A DNA stretch of 64,000 nucleotides from Dromaius novaehollandiae. Taxonomy: Eukaryota; Chordata; Aves; Casuariiformes; Dromaiidae. The position numbers and the translations under genes were made by a program. A model generated the notes under the pieces. It saw only the letters and a program-made list of their open reading frames with translations, searched no databases and was not told the origin of the DNA. The DNA is taken from positions 9,936,001 to 10,000,000 of the forward strand of contig NC_088117.1 of NCBI RefSeq assembly GCF_036370855.1. The letters run 5' to 3'. Position 1 is the first letter of the stretch. Each line of letters starts with the position of its first letter. Of this stretch, positions 42,101-62,231 are shown in pieces.

Positions 42101-43631
42101 GAGACTTCTGCTAGGTGGTCTGAGACGGGCTTTGCGTGGCCCCTGCAAGCCAGGGCCACCCAGGAGCAGAAACCTGGAGTCTCACGTGCACCGACCGGGG
42201 TGATGGCTGTGCAGCCACGAGTGTGTTTGCGAGATAACGTCACCGCTCCTGATTGCAAAGCACCTTCGGCAACCGCAGCAGCTGCAGCACTGCGTGGCTC
42301 CTCCCGCGGCCCCGGCAGCTGCCTGCCCTCCCTCGCGCCCGGCTTTCGCCTCTTCAGACCCTTCGTGGACGACCCCGTTCCGCCTCCCGTTGAAAATACG
42401 GGCCAAATTTCTGGCTGACGTCTACGGGAGGTGGAGCGGACACCAGCACGGTGCAAAATGAAATCGTAGCTGTGCGGCTTCCCTGGGGGGCCGGCGGGGA
42501 GGCCTCATTTGCACTTTTATTGACTAGTCCTTACAGTTTTTACAGAAGTAGCCGAATTTTTCTTTTTCCCTGTATTGTGCTCCAAATGGAGGTTTAAGTG
42601 GTGGATCCCTAGGAAGAGCAAACGGGGAGTTCGGAGCCCTGCGTTTTGCCCTTGGCTCTGCTATGGAAGGGCTTTTTGTGCTGGGAAAAGCACCTGTCTC
42701 CTCCCTGCCTCGGTTTGTCTGTCTGTGCAAGGGACACGACGATCCCCGTGGAACGCCGTGAGAAGAGATAAGTGCAGTATCAGTTAGGCTGCCGGACTGT
42801 TTCTCAGCAGAGCCTTGCCATGGTGTTAAAAGGAAACTTTTCCTGGGGGAACGCAGCCCGCGTGGGCATGGGATCGCTGAGCAGCTGTGCGAGCTCAGGG
42901 CACCTCACTGCCAGCAGTGCGTGGGTGCAGGAAAATAGCTTTCCCCGCTCGTCCTTCTCGGGACGAGGGAAGGCAGATGGGTCCTGAGCCCGGGGAAAGC
43001 CCCTTCCAGCCCCGGGCTGGAGGGTTAGCATCATTTTTCTCGATTTTCCTCCCATTCCCGGTGCAGAAACTCCCCAGCGTTATTCACATCACCACTTAAC
43101 GACTGCAAAATCAATAACTCAGCTATGTGCTTTTGGCTAAAATGGCAGAAACACAGCAAGTTTCTCTCAAGACAATTTGAACCCCAAATTCAGCACGGCC
43201 ACTTACCAGCTGAAAAACGAGAGGGGAAAAGAACTCCGAAACATTGCAAATAAATCACGCCGGGTGCCCAGACCCCTCTGCCCAACTTCACAACAGCTGT
43301 AGACCATAAAACACCCCAAACTCTGCAGAAGGACACCCCTGGGGACATCCTAAAGCGAGGAATCCCAGCGCAGCTACTCCGCATCCCACGTGGGGGAGAT
43401 GGAGTGAAGACGGGGACTCTGGGGGCGACCACCGCGACTCCCTCGGCACTGACCCCCCAGCCCTTCGCGGGGCACCCGAGCGCCCGGGGACCTTACCGCC
43501 ACGAAGAACATGGTGAAGAAGTAGACCATGGCTTCCATGTGGAAGCGCCGCTTGGCCGCGATGCTGGCGGTGGGCAGGAAGACCAGGCTGCTGAGGGTGG
43601 GCAGAAGGAGCTTGGCCACCAGCGAGCCCAT
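36112..43631 (-). CDS. MYMK: Protein myomaker (myoblast fusion factor, formerly TMEM8C), complete, 5 coding exons
   Basis: Coding exons, 5' to 3': 43631-43497, 41964-41850, 38977-38829, 37572-37456 and 36258-36112. They join in frame to 663 nt, or 220 aa plus TGA; human myomaker is 221 aa. It is a seven-helix plasma-membrane protein required for myoblast hemifusion, working with myomixer, and distantly related to ceramidase/PAQR-type (CREST) membrane hydrolases. Seen: N-terminal MGSLVAKLLLPTLSS, the FDEPKRST stretch (about 86-93), IYHDRWGYG in the third exon, KKGLYPDKSVYTQQIGPG in the fourth, and HSFYHC (an HxxxH pattern) in the last helix. The C-terminus ends in LDCSTLCCCV, Cys-rich like the palmitoylated tail of mouse myomaker but one residue shorter than the human STLCCACV ending. 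Intron 3 needs a GC donor. The promoter has three CAGCTG E-boxes. Identification is firm. Confidence 0.96.
38827..38830 (-). other. MYMK: GC-AG donor site, MYMK intron 3
   Basis: On the minus strand the exon ends GTGAAATGG and the intron begins GCAAGTATG. The next exon begins CTCCAAAAGATG after TTCCTTCCAG. Only this join gives VKWLQKMKEKKGLY, which matches the family. A GT 4 nt downstream would shift the frame. Confidence 0.82.
39150..39245 (-). repeat. MIR-like SINE relic, reversed, in MYMK intron 2
   Basis: GTTGGGGAAACTGAGTCACA, GCAAAAGAAGTCATCTCAAGG, and GGTCTAGGAGCTGATG follow the reversed MIR order ('ggaaactgaggcacagagaggttaagtgacttgcccaaggtca'). Confidence 0.5.
42690..42785 (+). repeat. 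MIR-like SINE relic in MYMK intron 1
   Basis: CTCCCTGCCTCGGTTTGTCT followed by GTCTGTGCAAGGGACACGACG and GAGATAAGTGCAG resembles the MIR 3' half ('gcctcagtttccccatctgtaaaatggggat'). Weak. Confidence 0.35.
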
Positions 43632-43699
43632 GGGTGCCCCGCGAGCGGGCGGCGCGCGGCAGAGCCTGGAGCCGGCCCGAGCGGCACTGCGGCGGGTTC

Positions 43700-43800
43700 C
43701 CGAAGCAGCTGGAGCAAGCGTGCTTTAAAATTTAAATGCCCTGCGGGGCCGGGGCCGGGGCGATGCCGGCTGGGGACAGCTGCCACGGCGCAGCTGTGGC
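43700..43800 (-). promoter_or_regulatory. MYMK: MYMK promoter: TATA-like box and three CAGCTG E-boxes
   Basis: On the minus strand a TATA-like ATTTAAATTTTAAA lies at 43736-43723, about 100 nt before the start codon. CAGCTG E-boxes are at 43706-43711, 43777-43782 and 43791-43796. MyoD and myogenin bind such boxes and are known to drive Mymk in other vertebrates. Function here is inferred from motif and place. Confidence 0.6.
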
Positions 43801-46800
43801 CTGCCCTGCCCCGGGGCTCCCCCCATCCCTCCCTTCAGCGGCCAAATTCTTGGCGCAGCCGGCGGCCCCGAGCGACAGATGCTCGGTGCTGCCGGCCGCG
43901 GGAGCAGGCGCCGCGCTAGGGGAAAGCAGGGGGGAACCGGCACATGTGCCAGGTCGTTTTAAAACAGCGGGCTATACAGCGTGTCTGTCCGTCTGGTTGT
44001 AACCTTTACAAATAATAAGTGCATGTTGCAAATGCAGCTCCCAATTCCGCTTTTATTCCCCTGCCAGCGGTGCCGGGTGGTCCCAGTGCAGCTCGGCTCA
44101 GGCATCGTGCGCCTAGTGCTGCCCCGCGTGCTCCGATAGAGTTAAAAGCAGCCTGTTCCTCAGCGATGCCCTGAAGGTTTGCAGCGTGGATTATCCGCAG
44201 CACCGAGCCACCCCGCGCTGCGGGACAGTCAGCAGGTCGCCGTGCGGAAGCCGTGGGAGAGGGGACCGGTAGCAAAGCAAAGCCCGGGCTGCTCGGCCAT
44301 TTGGTAGCTCCTTGCTTTTATGACAACTTTTTATGATATCGCTGCTGCTCCCCACCCAGGTTAATCTCTTTTCCTCGTGGGGGCTGCCAGCATCGTGCCG
44401 GCGGGCCCTGGGAGAGGACGGCGGCGGCGGTGCAAGTGACTCCCTCCTGCTATGGTTGACCTGTTCTCCGGGGCGCTGCAGCCAAGGATTTGGGGCAGCA
44501 GTGGCTGCTCGGTGGCCCATGGTGCAGCCTGTCTTCTTGCAGGGACGGTCTCGAGCTGGGTCGCGGGGACCGCTTGGCCTCCCCGGATAAGCATCAGCCC
44601 TGCTTTCGCGGTGCCGGCGTCGGGGTGGCGAAATCGCCTCTCGAGAGCCGTTTGCGCGGGGAGCGACGAGTGCACGGGCGGGCGCAGGGCAGCCCCCCTC
44701 GCCCTCCCGGCAGCGGCTGCACGCGCGCGGCTGCACGGCCGTGCGGGGAGGGGGGCTCGTGCAGCTGGCCAGGCGGCATCCATTTAAAAATACGACCAAA
44801 TAGTTGTCAAACGTCCCCCCCGCCGCCCCCCTCCTGCCTCTGCCCGGGCCCTAGCGGGAGCCCGCTGGAAAGGAAACCCAGTTGGCGGCTGGATGCAGCA
44901 AGTGCCAGCCATGGAAAGTGCTCGCGGAGCAATAAAAAGCGCCGGCGTTCTCAGAAGCACAAAAACATTCCACAGGTTGCTGGGTTTCTTCTCGCAGCTG
45001 CACACCCTGCGCCTGGTGCTTGGTCTGCAGCCAGCGCTGTAGGCACAGAGGAGAAAAAACACACCAGTTTTCGCACACATGTTCCAGCTATTATTGGAAA
45101 AGAGACCCCAAAGAAAACGGCGGGGCTGGGGGAGGCAGGTGCCTAGGTAACAGCAGTAGCTGCTGCTTAAAAGGCCTTTGTTCAAGCTGCAAACGAGCGA
45201 ACCGAAGCGCTAGACGTGGGCTTCCCAAACCCCTCCGGGAGGAACCCGAACAGCGCAGGGCCAGGGCTCTGCTCCTCCGCGCGTAGGCAGGTAGGAAACC
45301 TCCAAGGAGCAGATTTCAGCTCCTGCAGTTAAGTGCTTCTGGAAAGCAGATCTCGATGCGCATTCCAAAGGGCTAATTTTGTGTGGAAGGAGGCACCGGC
45401 ACAAATGCAGGAACGGTGCTACATATGGCTGCAAACTGGTTCCCGGGTGCCAAAACCAGGTTCTGGTATGCCGTCCTGGATCATTCCAGCCTAAAATTAA
45501 TCGTGGTTTTCTGTAAGCACGTCCACCACTTCGACTTAGACACCACACTAAAGAAAGAGACACAGATCGGGCTCTTTTTAATGCTAGGGCGATGGCTTGA
45601 GAGTGGTATACAGTGAAAGGGAGGATCAGAGATCGATGCCAATTTAGTAGCAGAAAATCCATTTATAATGTGTTCTCCTTGGGGTGAGCGTTAAGATGAC
45701 TTGCAAAAGCAACGGCTCTGGAACAGCACAGTTACTCCCAAGGAGCCCTGAGCAATTTGGCTTGTACGGTCCAGCCTAGCTATGGACGATTGCAAAGATT
45801 TAGCGTCTCCTTGCTTCGATAAGAAGCCGCCTGGCGTGAGAGGAGCCGGTGCAAGCGCGGAGCAGCCCACGCGCGCGAGCAAGGCTCGTCCACCGCATGT
45901 TGCTCTTGAGCATTTCCCATTTCCAGGAGGTCTGGTCTCGTCGCCGGGTTTCCGCCGTTTGTGCCCTTGCGGATGTCCCAGCTCCTCGGGGCGGCCACCC
46001 GGCTCCCGGCCCCGCTTCCTGCCGTCCAGCCGGAGCTGCGGCCCCGCGCGGCTCGTCGCACAAACGGAAAAGCTATAAAAAGCGGGAAGCTGGAAATAGC
46101 ACGGGAGAGAGGGAGATGGAGCGGGAAGGGGCGAGGGCGAGTCGCCTCTCCCGGCCAGCAGACATCCTCCGCTCTCGCTGCCTCCCTGCTGGCCCCGGGC
46201 GCGAGCCGGTCCCCGACCCCAGTCCCCGGGGTGCTGCAAGCCGCCTTCACCCGGGCTCTTCGAAATAAGTTGCTTTGATGCCAAAGGCCAAAATGAGCGA
46301 GGCTCTTGCAACGCTTTTTCTACGGTCACAGCTCCTGGAGCCGGTGATCATGCGAGCATCCCGGCTCCTGCGCCTTTGTTCCTACACCTCTCTTTCCAGC
46401 CCACGTCCCCAAGGAGAACAGCTTGAAGCTGTGATGTTTAAAGGCTCAAAATCCAGAAGGGAAAGAAACCGAGCTTATGATTTTGGGGAGTCTGACTCAT
46501 GATTTTTGAATGCTTGTGGTTGGCAATGCTGCATAGCTTATGTGCCTCAACACAGTAATGCACAACTGCCATGCAAAACACGTTTCATTGGAAGGAAAGG
46601 CTTTGTACTTTTTTCTTTTCCTTAAACCTTTGCATAGCTAAAATTTCAAACCAAGTTTGACTTGTTTGGAAGCTCCTCCAGGTTCCTGCAGGAAAATGTA
46701 TTGTTTGGCACAGGTAAAATTCAACTGAAACAAAATCTGCAGGGAAAAAAGTGGCTTTCAGAGCCATTGCAGCTCCGTGGCTGGGACTGTACCTGGGGTC

Positions 46801-47380
46801 ACTGTGGTCGCTTGTGGCTTCCGAACTGCCCAGAGATATTTTTAATAGGAATCTGATGGCGAGAGCATCTTGGTGGCTTTGGCTTGCTCAGTTTGACTTG
46901 AAATATTGCAAGTATTCACGGATGAAACCCTCACACTAGCATGATATAAATCACCATCGCCCACATTTCATGGAAGCACGCGGAGACAAAGTGCCTTGCC
47001 CAACTCTGTGCCCTGGGTCGCTCTGCAGGGGCTGGGAGCGTCTCTGAGGGACGCTCCTTTGGTCGCCGCTTGCCGTTCGAGTTTCAGAGTGGCAGGACAC
47101 AGCCGCAGCTCTTGCGAAGGAGGTCGGGCTGACTGCCAGAGCCTTTTGGGGGGTTTTGCCATGTTTTGACCCCAGATGTTCCAGCGATGTTCTGGTTGTG
47201 CAAGGAATTCACCCACTGCGGGCTTACATCTGCCCAGGCAGCGAATGGCTCTCCTATAAACACAGCCCGTAACCGTGTTGAGTTGTTGAACACGCTGGTC
47301 ACTCATGGAGACGGTCTTAAAAAAGAAGGAAATTCGCTAGTTTTCTTGTCCCCAAGTGAAGGCGAAGCCGCCCAAGGTGG
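43801..47380. other. MYMK-ADAMTSL2 intergenic DNA, left part
   Basis: GC-rich near MYMK and more balanced at 45.3-47.1 kb. No exon is supported. A weak reversed MIR-like string (GACAAAGTGCCTTGCCCAAC) is at about 46983-47002. Confidence 0.55.
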
Positions 47381-47389
47381 GGTCTGGGC

Positions 47390-48430
47390 TAGCAGCATCC
47401 AGGCCCAACCGCTGCCTCTCCCGCAGCCGCTGCCCCCTCCTCCAGCCGGGTCGGCTGGACCTCAGCACGCCTCTCCCCAGGGCCGGTTATCGCAAAGCCA
47501 CCCTGTCAGCCGGATCGGCGCAGGCTGGGCCAGAAAAGGGCTAATTCGGGAAGGCGGTGCTGGAACGCCGCCGGCGTGGCCGGGACGCGACTGCGGTTCG
47601 CCTGGAGCAGGAGAGCTCCAGCCGGCGCTGCGGCCGCGGTCGGGAACGGGGCCTTTCGGTGCTCCCGACGGCCGCTGCAGCACTTGCCGAGCCCGGGCCG
47701 CGGGGCGCAGCGCGAGGGACGGCGAGGACACCCGGCCGGGGGGCTACCACCTCGCCGGCCCCCTCGCCCGCAGTATTCACCCGAGCCCCCGATTTCCCCG
47801 GCAAGCAGCACCCGCGCTGCGACGGCCCGGGGAGGGGGAGGCCTCCCCCGCCGCCCCTGCAGGTGCATCTTGTCTCCGTTTGCGCCGGCCTCAAACGCAG
47901 TAAATAACATCTGCAAATAATTTCTGCCGCTCGGGCCAAAAAAGGGGGAGGATTAAAGAAAAAACCACCCTGTCGTCTGAGATGAGCTGCCGGTGATTAA
48001 CGCCGTACCTGTCCGCGGCCCCCGAGCCCGGACGCCGTCGGGGGGGCCGGGGAGCACCGGCCCCGGGGTTTTGGGGGCGGCAGGGGCTGGTGCAGCCCGA
48101 GATCGGAGCGGTTTGGCCGGGCGCAGCGGTGGGGCCTGCGGTGCCGGGGGCTCGGCTCCCGCTGCCGGCCGCGGCCCGGCGGGGTTTGCGCGAGCGAGCG
48201 GCGGCCGCTAGGAGCCGGGGAGGAATTTTCCGACGAGACGGCGATTGCGTCAGAAAGAGCTGAGTCATCGCAACGCCCCGTTCCCGAAAACCGGAGCGGC
48301 CCGGGGGAAAGCGCCCCGCGTCCCGCGCGTCCCCCCGCGCCGCGTCGCGCTCCCGGCCCCGGTACCCGCCGCCCGGGATGCTGCAGCCCCGGCGCTGCTC
48401 CGGCGCTTCCCGCGTTAAATAGCTTCATCC
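47390..48430. promoter_or_regulatory. CpG-dense block upstream of ADAMTSL2
   Basis: About 1 kb of CpG-dense DNA, 1.4-2.4 kb before the ADAMTSL2 TATA box. It contains a TGCGTCA (48246-48252) and a TGAGTCA (48261-48267) 8 bp apart, CRE/AP-1-type sites. It may be an alternative promoter or part of a wider ADAMTSL2 island. Confidence 0.4.
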
Positions 48431-48965
48431 TTTCGAAACGACTCTTCCCTGACGCTGCTTCCAAACTGGAGAGCGTTTCCCTGCGTGGCCAGGGCTGGAA
48501 TATGTCGAGCTGCACGAGCCCTGCGAGCTCGAGCGCCGCGGTTTCCCGGTGTCCCGCTCACAGCCGAGCGATGGAAAATTAAAAGTTGTGAATTGGGTGA
48601 ATTAAAACGGGCTGGCAGACATTTAGCCAAACAGAAAAGGAGACTTAATTTCCCATGGAAATCTTTCGGGAGGGCTTCTCCGCTCGGCTTTCCGCGCGCC
48701 TCCGCGGGGACCGGCATAGCTGAGGGACAGCATCGATGGCAGCCGCATCCCGCGGGGCGCTGCGGGCCTGGGGGAGCCGGGAGCAGGGCGCGCTGGGGTC
48801 CTGCATTGCAGCTCCTCGCGCACCGAAGTCGCCCGTTGCAGGGGCAGGAAAAAAGCCTGTAGCCGGCTGTGTCTCGGAAACGTCAGGGCTGAGCGGATGG
48901 AAGGAGCCCTTCACGTGGGGTACCCGAAACTGCAGGGGCGTCACCACCGTGCGCACAGGGGCGAT

Positions 48966-49205
48966 GCGCTAAGACGTACATAAAACGTTGCATGCGTGCC
49001 CCGTAGGTGAGCTATACAATCAATCCTGCTATACGCATAACGTGCGCTGCGTGCCGCCCCGCGCATGGCTAGCGGGTGCTGCGCACGTGTGTTTGCGTGC
49101 ACGCGGGGTTTCTCCCTGACACACGCACGCACCAGCTGTACGCGTGCACAGCCCACGGAGCCCGGTGGAGCGTTGTCCTCCAAAATGCCTGTGTGTGTGT
49201 CTGAC
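48966..49205. other. Alternating purine-pyrimidine tract (Z-DNA prone)
   Basis: Repeated runs of CGTGCATGCGTG, CTGCGCACGTGTGTTTGCGTGC, ACACACGCACGCAC, ACGCGTGCAC and TGTGTGTGTC. Such alternating CA/CG sequence favours left-handed DNA. It lies about 600 bp before the ADAMTSL2 TATA box. Confidence 0.55.
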
Positions 49206-49746
49206 ACCTCCTTGTGACTATGGCGTTTGGGGGGGGGGAGCAGAAAACATGCTGCTCCAAGCTGAACAAATGTCCCAAAAGCTTCGCAGTTGCCCCGGAA
49301 AACACCCGCTCGCGCGGATTTGCATCTCTGCCGGGGAAAGCAGGATCAAGGCCGGGCCAAGCGCCCTCGCTGACCCCTCTGCGGCCGAGGGGCGACGGCA
49401 GCGCGCGGGCTGCCCTCGGGGGAGGCGCAGAGCAACCTCAGAGGCGACTCGAGGTGCGGGGGGGGGGGATGGAGCCCCGGTGGTCAGCAATATTGCGGGG
49501 TTTTTCCTTCTCGAGCGGCTTGCAGGGAGGAATGAAAGGGGCTTAGAGCCAGATTTTCGCCCACTGCGGGTTTTTTTCTTTCTTTTTGGGGGTCCTCGGC
49601 GGCGGCGGGGCCCGGGGGGGCGGCGGGGGACGCATGCGTGCGGCCGCCCCCTCCTGCCGCCCTCCGCCAGCCTCGCCGCAGGAAACCGGCTGGGGCCGCT
49701 GCCCGGCGTCGGGGGAGCCGAGGGGGTTAACGGGGGTGGCGGGGCC

Positions 49747-49761
49747 GGGGGGGGGGGGGGG
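49747..49761 (+). repeat. Poly-G tract in ADAMTSL2 promoter
   Basis: A continuous G run about 50 bp upstream of the TATA box, with other G clusters from 49450 on. It has G-quadruplex potential. Confidence 0.85.
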
Positions 49762-49810
49762 AGGCATCCCGGGGTGAGAAGTGTGAATTCCTCGCAGTCT
49801 GTCCGACAGC

Positions 49811-49818
49811 TATAAAAG
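49811..49818 (+). promoter_or_regulatory. ADAMTSL2: ADAMTSL2 TATA box
   Basis: TATAAAAG within a CpG-rich promoter. It predicts transcription starting near 49840, just upstream of the noncoding first exon. Confidence 0.7.
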
Positions 49819-49839
49819 CGGTGGCGCGGGCTGGGGCAG

Positions 49840-50066
49840 CCACTCGGCAGCTCCTCGGCGCTGCGAGCCGCGGCTCGGGCCGCCCCTTTGAAGTGCCGGG
49901 AGGCAGCGAGCGGCCGCGGCTCCTCCCCGCCCGCCGCCGCCGCGGCCCCCGCCCGTCCCCGCCGCCGCCGCCGCACCTGGCCCGGCGGCGTCCCCGTCCT
50001 CCTCCTCCTCCTCCTCCTCCTCCGGCCCGGCCCCCTGCACCTTGCCGGCCCGCCGCAGCTCTCAAG
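49840..50066 (+). other. ADAMTSL2: ADAMTSL2 noncoding exon 1 (5'UTR)
   Basis: From the predicted start to CTCAAG|GTAGGG. It contains no ATG, so the first AUG of the spliced mRNA would be the one at 51914. It carries a (CTC)n run at 49998-50023. The exon is inferred from the TATA box and donor; the join to exon 2 needs transcript evidence. Confidence 0.6.
49998..50023 (+). repeat. (CTC)n run in ADAMTSL2 5'UTR
   Basis: Eight to nine CTC units within the predicted 5'UTR. Confidence 0.9.
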
Positions 50067-51913
50067 GTAGGGCTGCTTGCTGCCCGTTGCCCGGGCTGGG
50101 GGGGGCGGGGGGGGGTGTTATTTTGCAATGTGGGGGTTGGAGGGGATTTTTTTGCAGAAAGGGAAATATAAAAAAGATTGGCTGCCCGCGGGCCAGCCAT
50201 GCAGAAAATAAATAAAATAGAATAAATAAAAGCCGGCAGAGAAATGCCGCGGGGCGCCCGGGTTCAGGCGAGGTGGCTCGGGCGGCTCCGCGGCCGCCGG
50301 TTGTGTAACGCGGGCGGCAGCGGCAGCGCCGGGGCCGCGTTGCAGCGCTCGTCCTCGCTGCTGGCAGCCCTGCCCGCCGCCGGCGGCCCTTCCTCCCGTG
50401 CCAGCGCCTCAGTGCTTGTAGGTGCCTTCTTTTTTTTCCTTATTATTATTAAAACATGCAGCTTTCCGAGGGAACGCGCTCGGAGCGAGCTGTTTTATTG
50501 GCGCTGAGTCAGAAGTGTCTGGGAGTCTTAATGAAAACCAAGTGCGAGGCGAGGCGCAGCCACCTGTCCCCGGGACGCCCGGCCAAGAGCCCTGCGCCTC
50601 GGTCAGGCCCTGGTCTGAGCTCGGGAGAGGGTCTTCGGCCAAGCGGCGTCGGCGGTCGGGAAGCCCTCGGAGGAGTTCGCTAGACCGGATGGTGGATTTT
50701 TGGTGGCAGTGCCAGTAACTGCGCGTTCCCAGCAGCGCTGCGAAAGCCCTTGCAGGAAGAGAAAGCAGCAGAGTAGAAGCTGTGTTCCAGCTCCCGCTGC
50801 AGCCCTGCCCCTCTCCCAGGAGCAGCCTGCGTCCCACATCGCCGCTTCCGAAAGACAATGTCTGGTTACTTTTCAAGGGAAACTAGCTTAGGGAAGAGTA
50901 TTTCTTTCTTGCAGACACGGGCGGCTTTGGTTGCCTGGAAGCGTGATTTCCTGAAACCTGCTCGTTTCTGGCTCTTGCAGTGAGGTTCACAATAAAGTGG
51001 ACTGTGGTTTTGAGCTGGATTTTATTTGAAAAAATACCAACCTGGGTTTCTGTTTCATGAGGCAGATGGAGAGAGAGATGAAAGGCTGATGCTTGTGCTA
51101 CTTTGTTTCTTCTGTCTAATTTTCGGGTGGTTTCTTTTGCTATAGAAACAGGCTTCTTTCCTGGGAATCAGTGGGAATTAGGGTGGAACAAATGAAAAAA
51201 GGAAAAATAATGACTGCTAACTGCTTTTTCTTGTTTGTTTGTTTATGAAGCCGTTTGCTTCATCCTCCTAGGAGCAGTTCTGTAAATGGGAATATTTAAA
51301 TGCATTTCTCTCTCAAATCCAGGGATGTTTCTTGTTACCAGCTGTTGTGCAACACTTGCAGTTACTTGCTCCAGTTTAAGCCTCCTGCTCCTTCCAAAAG
51401 CAGGCTGTGAACTTCAGCTCGTGTCTGTGAGATCAGGTGCGGGCTGGGGAACCTGTGTGCCTGCACGGACGTCCACAGGCACCGGCTGCTCCCGGGAACA
51501 CCAAGCGTGAAAATGAATCAGCCTCGTTCAGAGGAAACATTGCCCTTAATGAGTGCAGCCAATTTATAGTAGCTGATGAGCCCTAGATTTGCTTTTGTTT
51601 AATTTAACTGGAACCACAGAATAGTTACAGCTGTTTTGTAAGTCCACCAGGCCTTTTTACCAAGTTGTGGTTTGGAAGACAGCAACCAGAGGTGGGATGT
51701 GAAGCCATACCTTGTTAACGCTTCCACTAGTTTAATGCAGCTTCAGGGTCAAGCCCTTCCAATCACTGGTGGTTGGTGCCACTTGGTTGACCACGGGTGC
51801 CCAAGGAGATGGGCACCATCTGTATGATCCAGGCTGTAAAGCTGACGCCTTGTCTCAAAATGTCGTGGGACTGGCTGGGAGTTTTGCAGTGTGGCCTCTG
51901 ATCGCTTTGCAGA

Positions 51914-62231
<10,318 letters not shown>

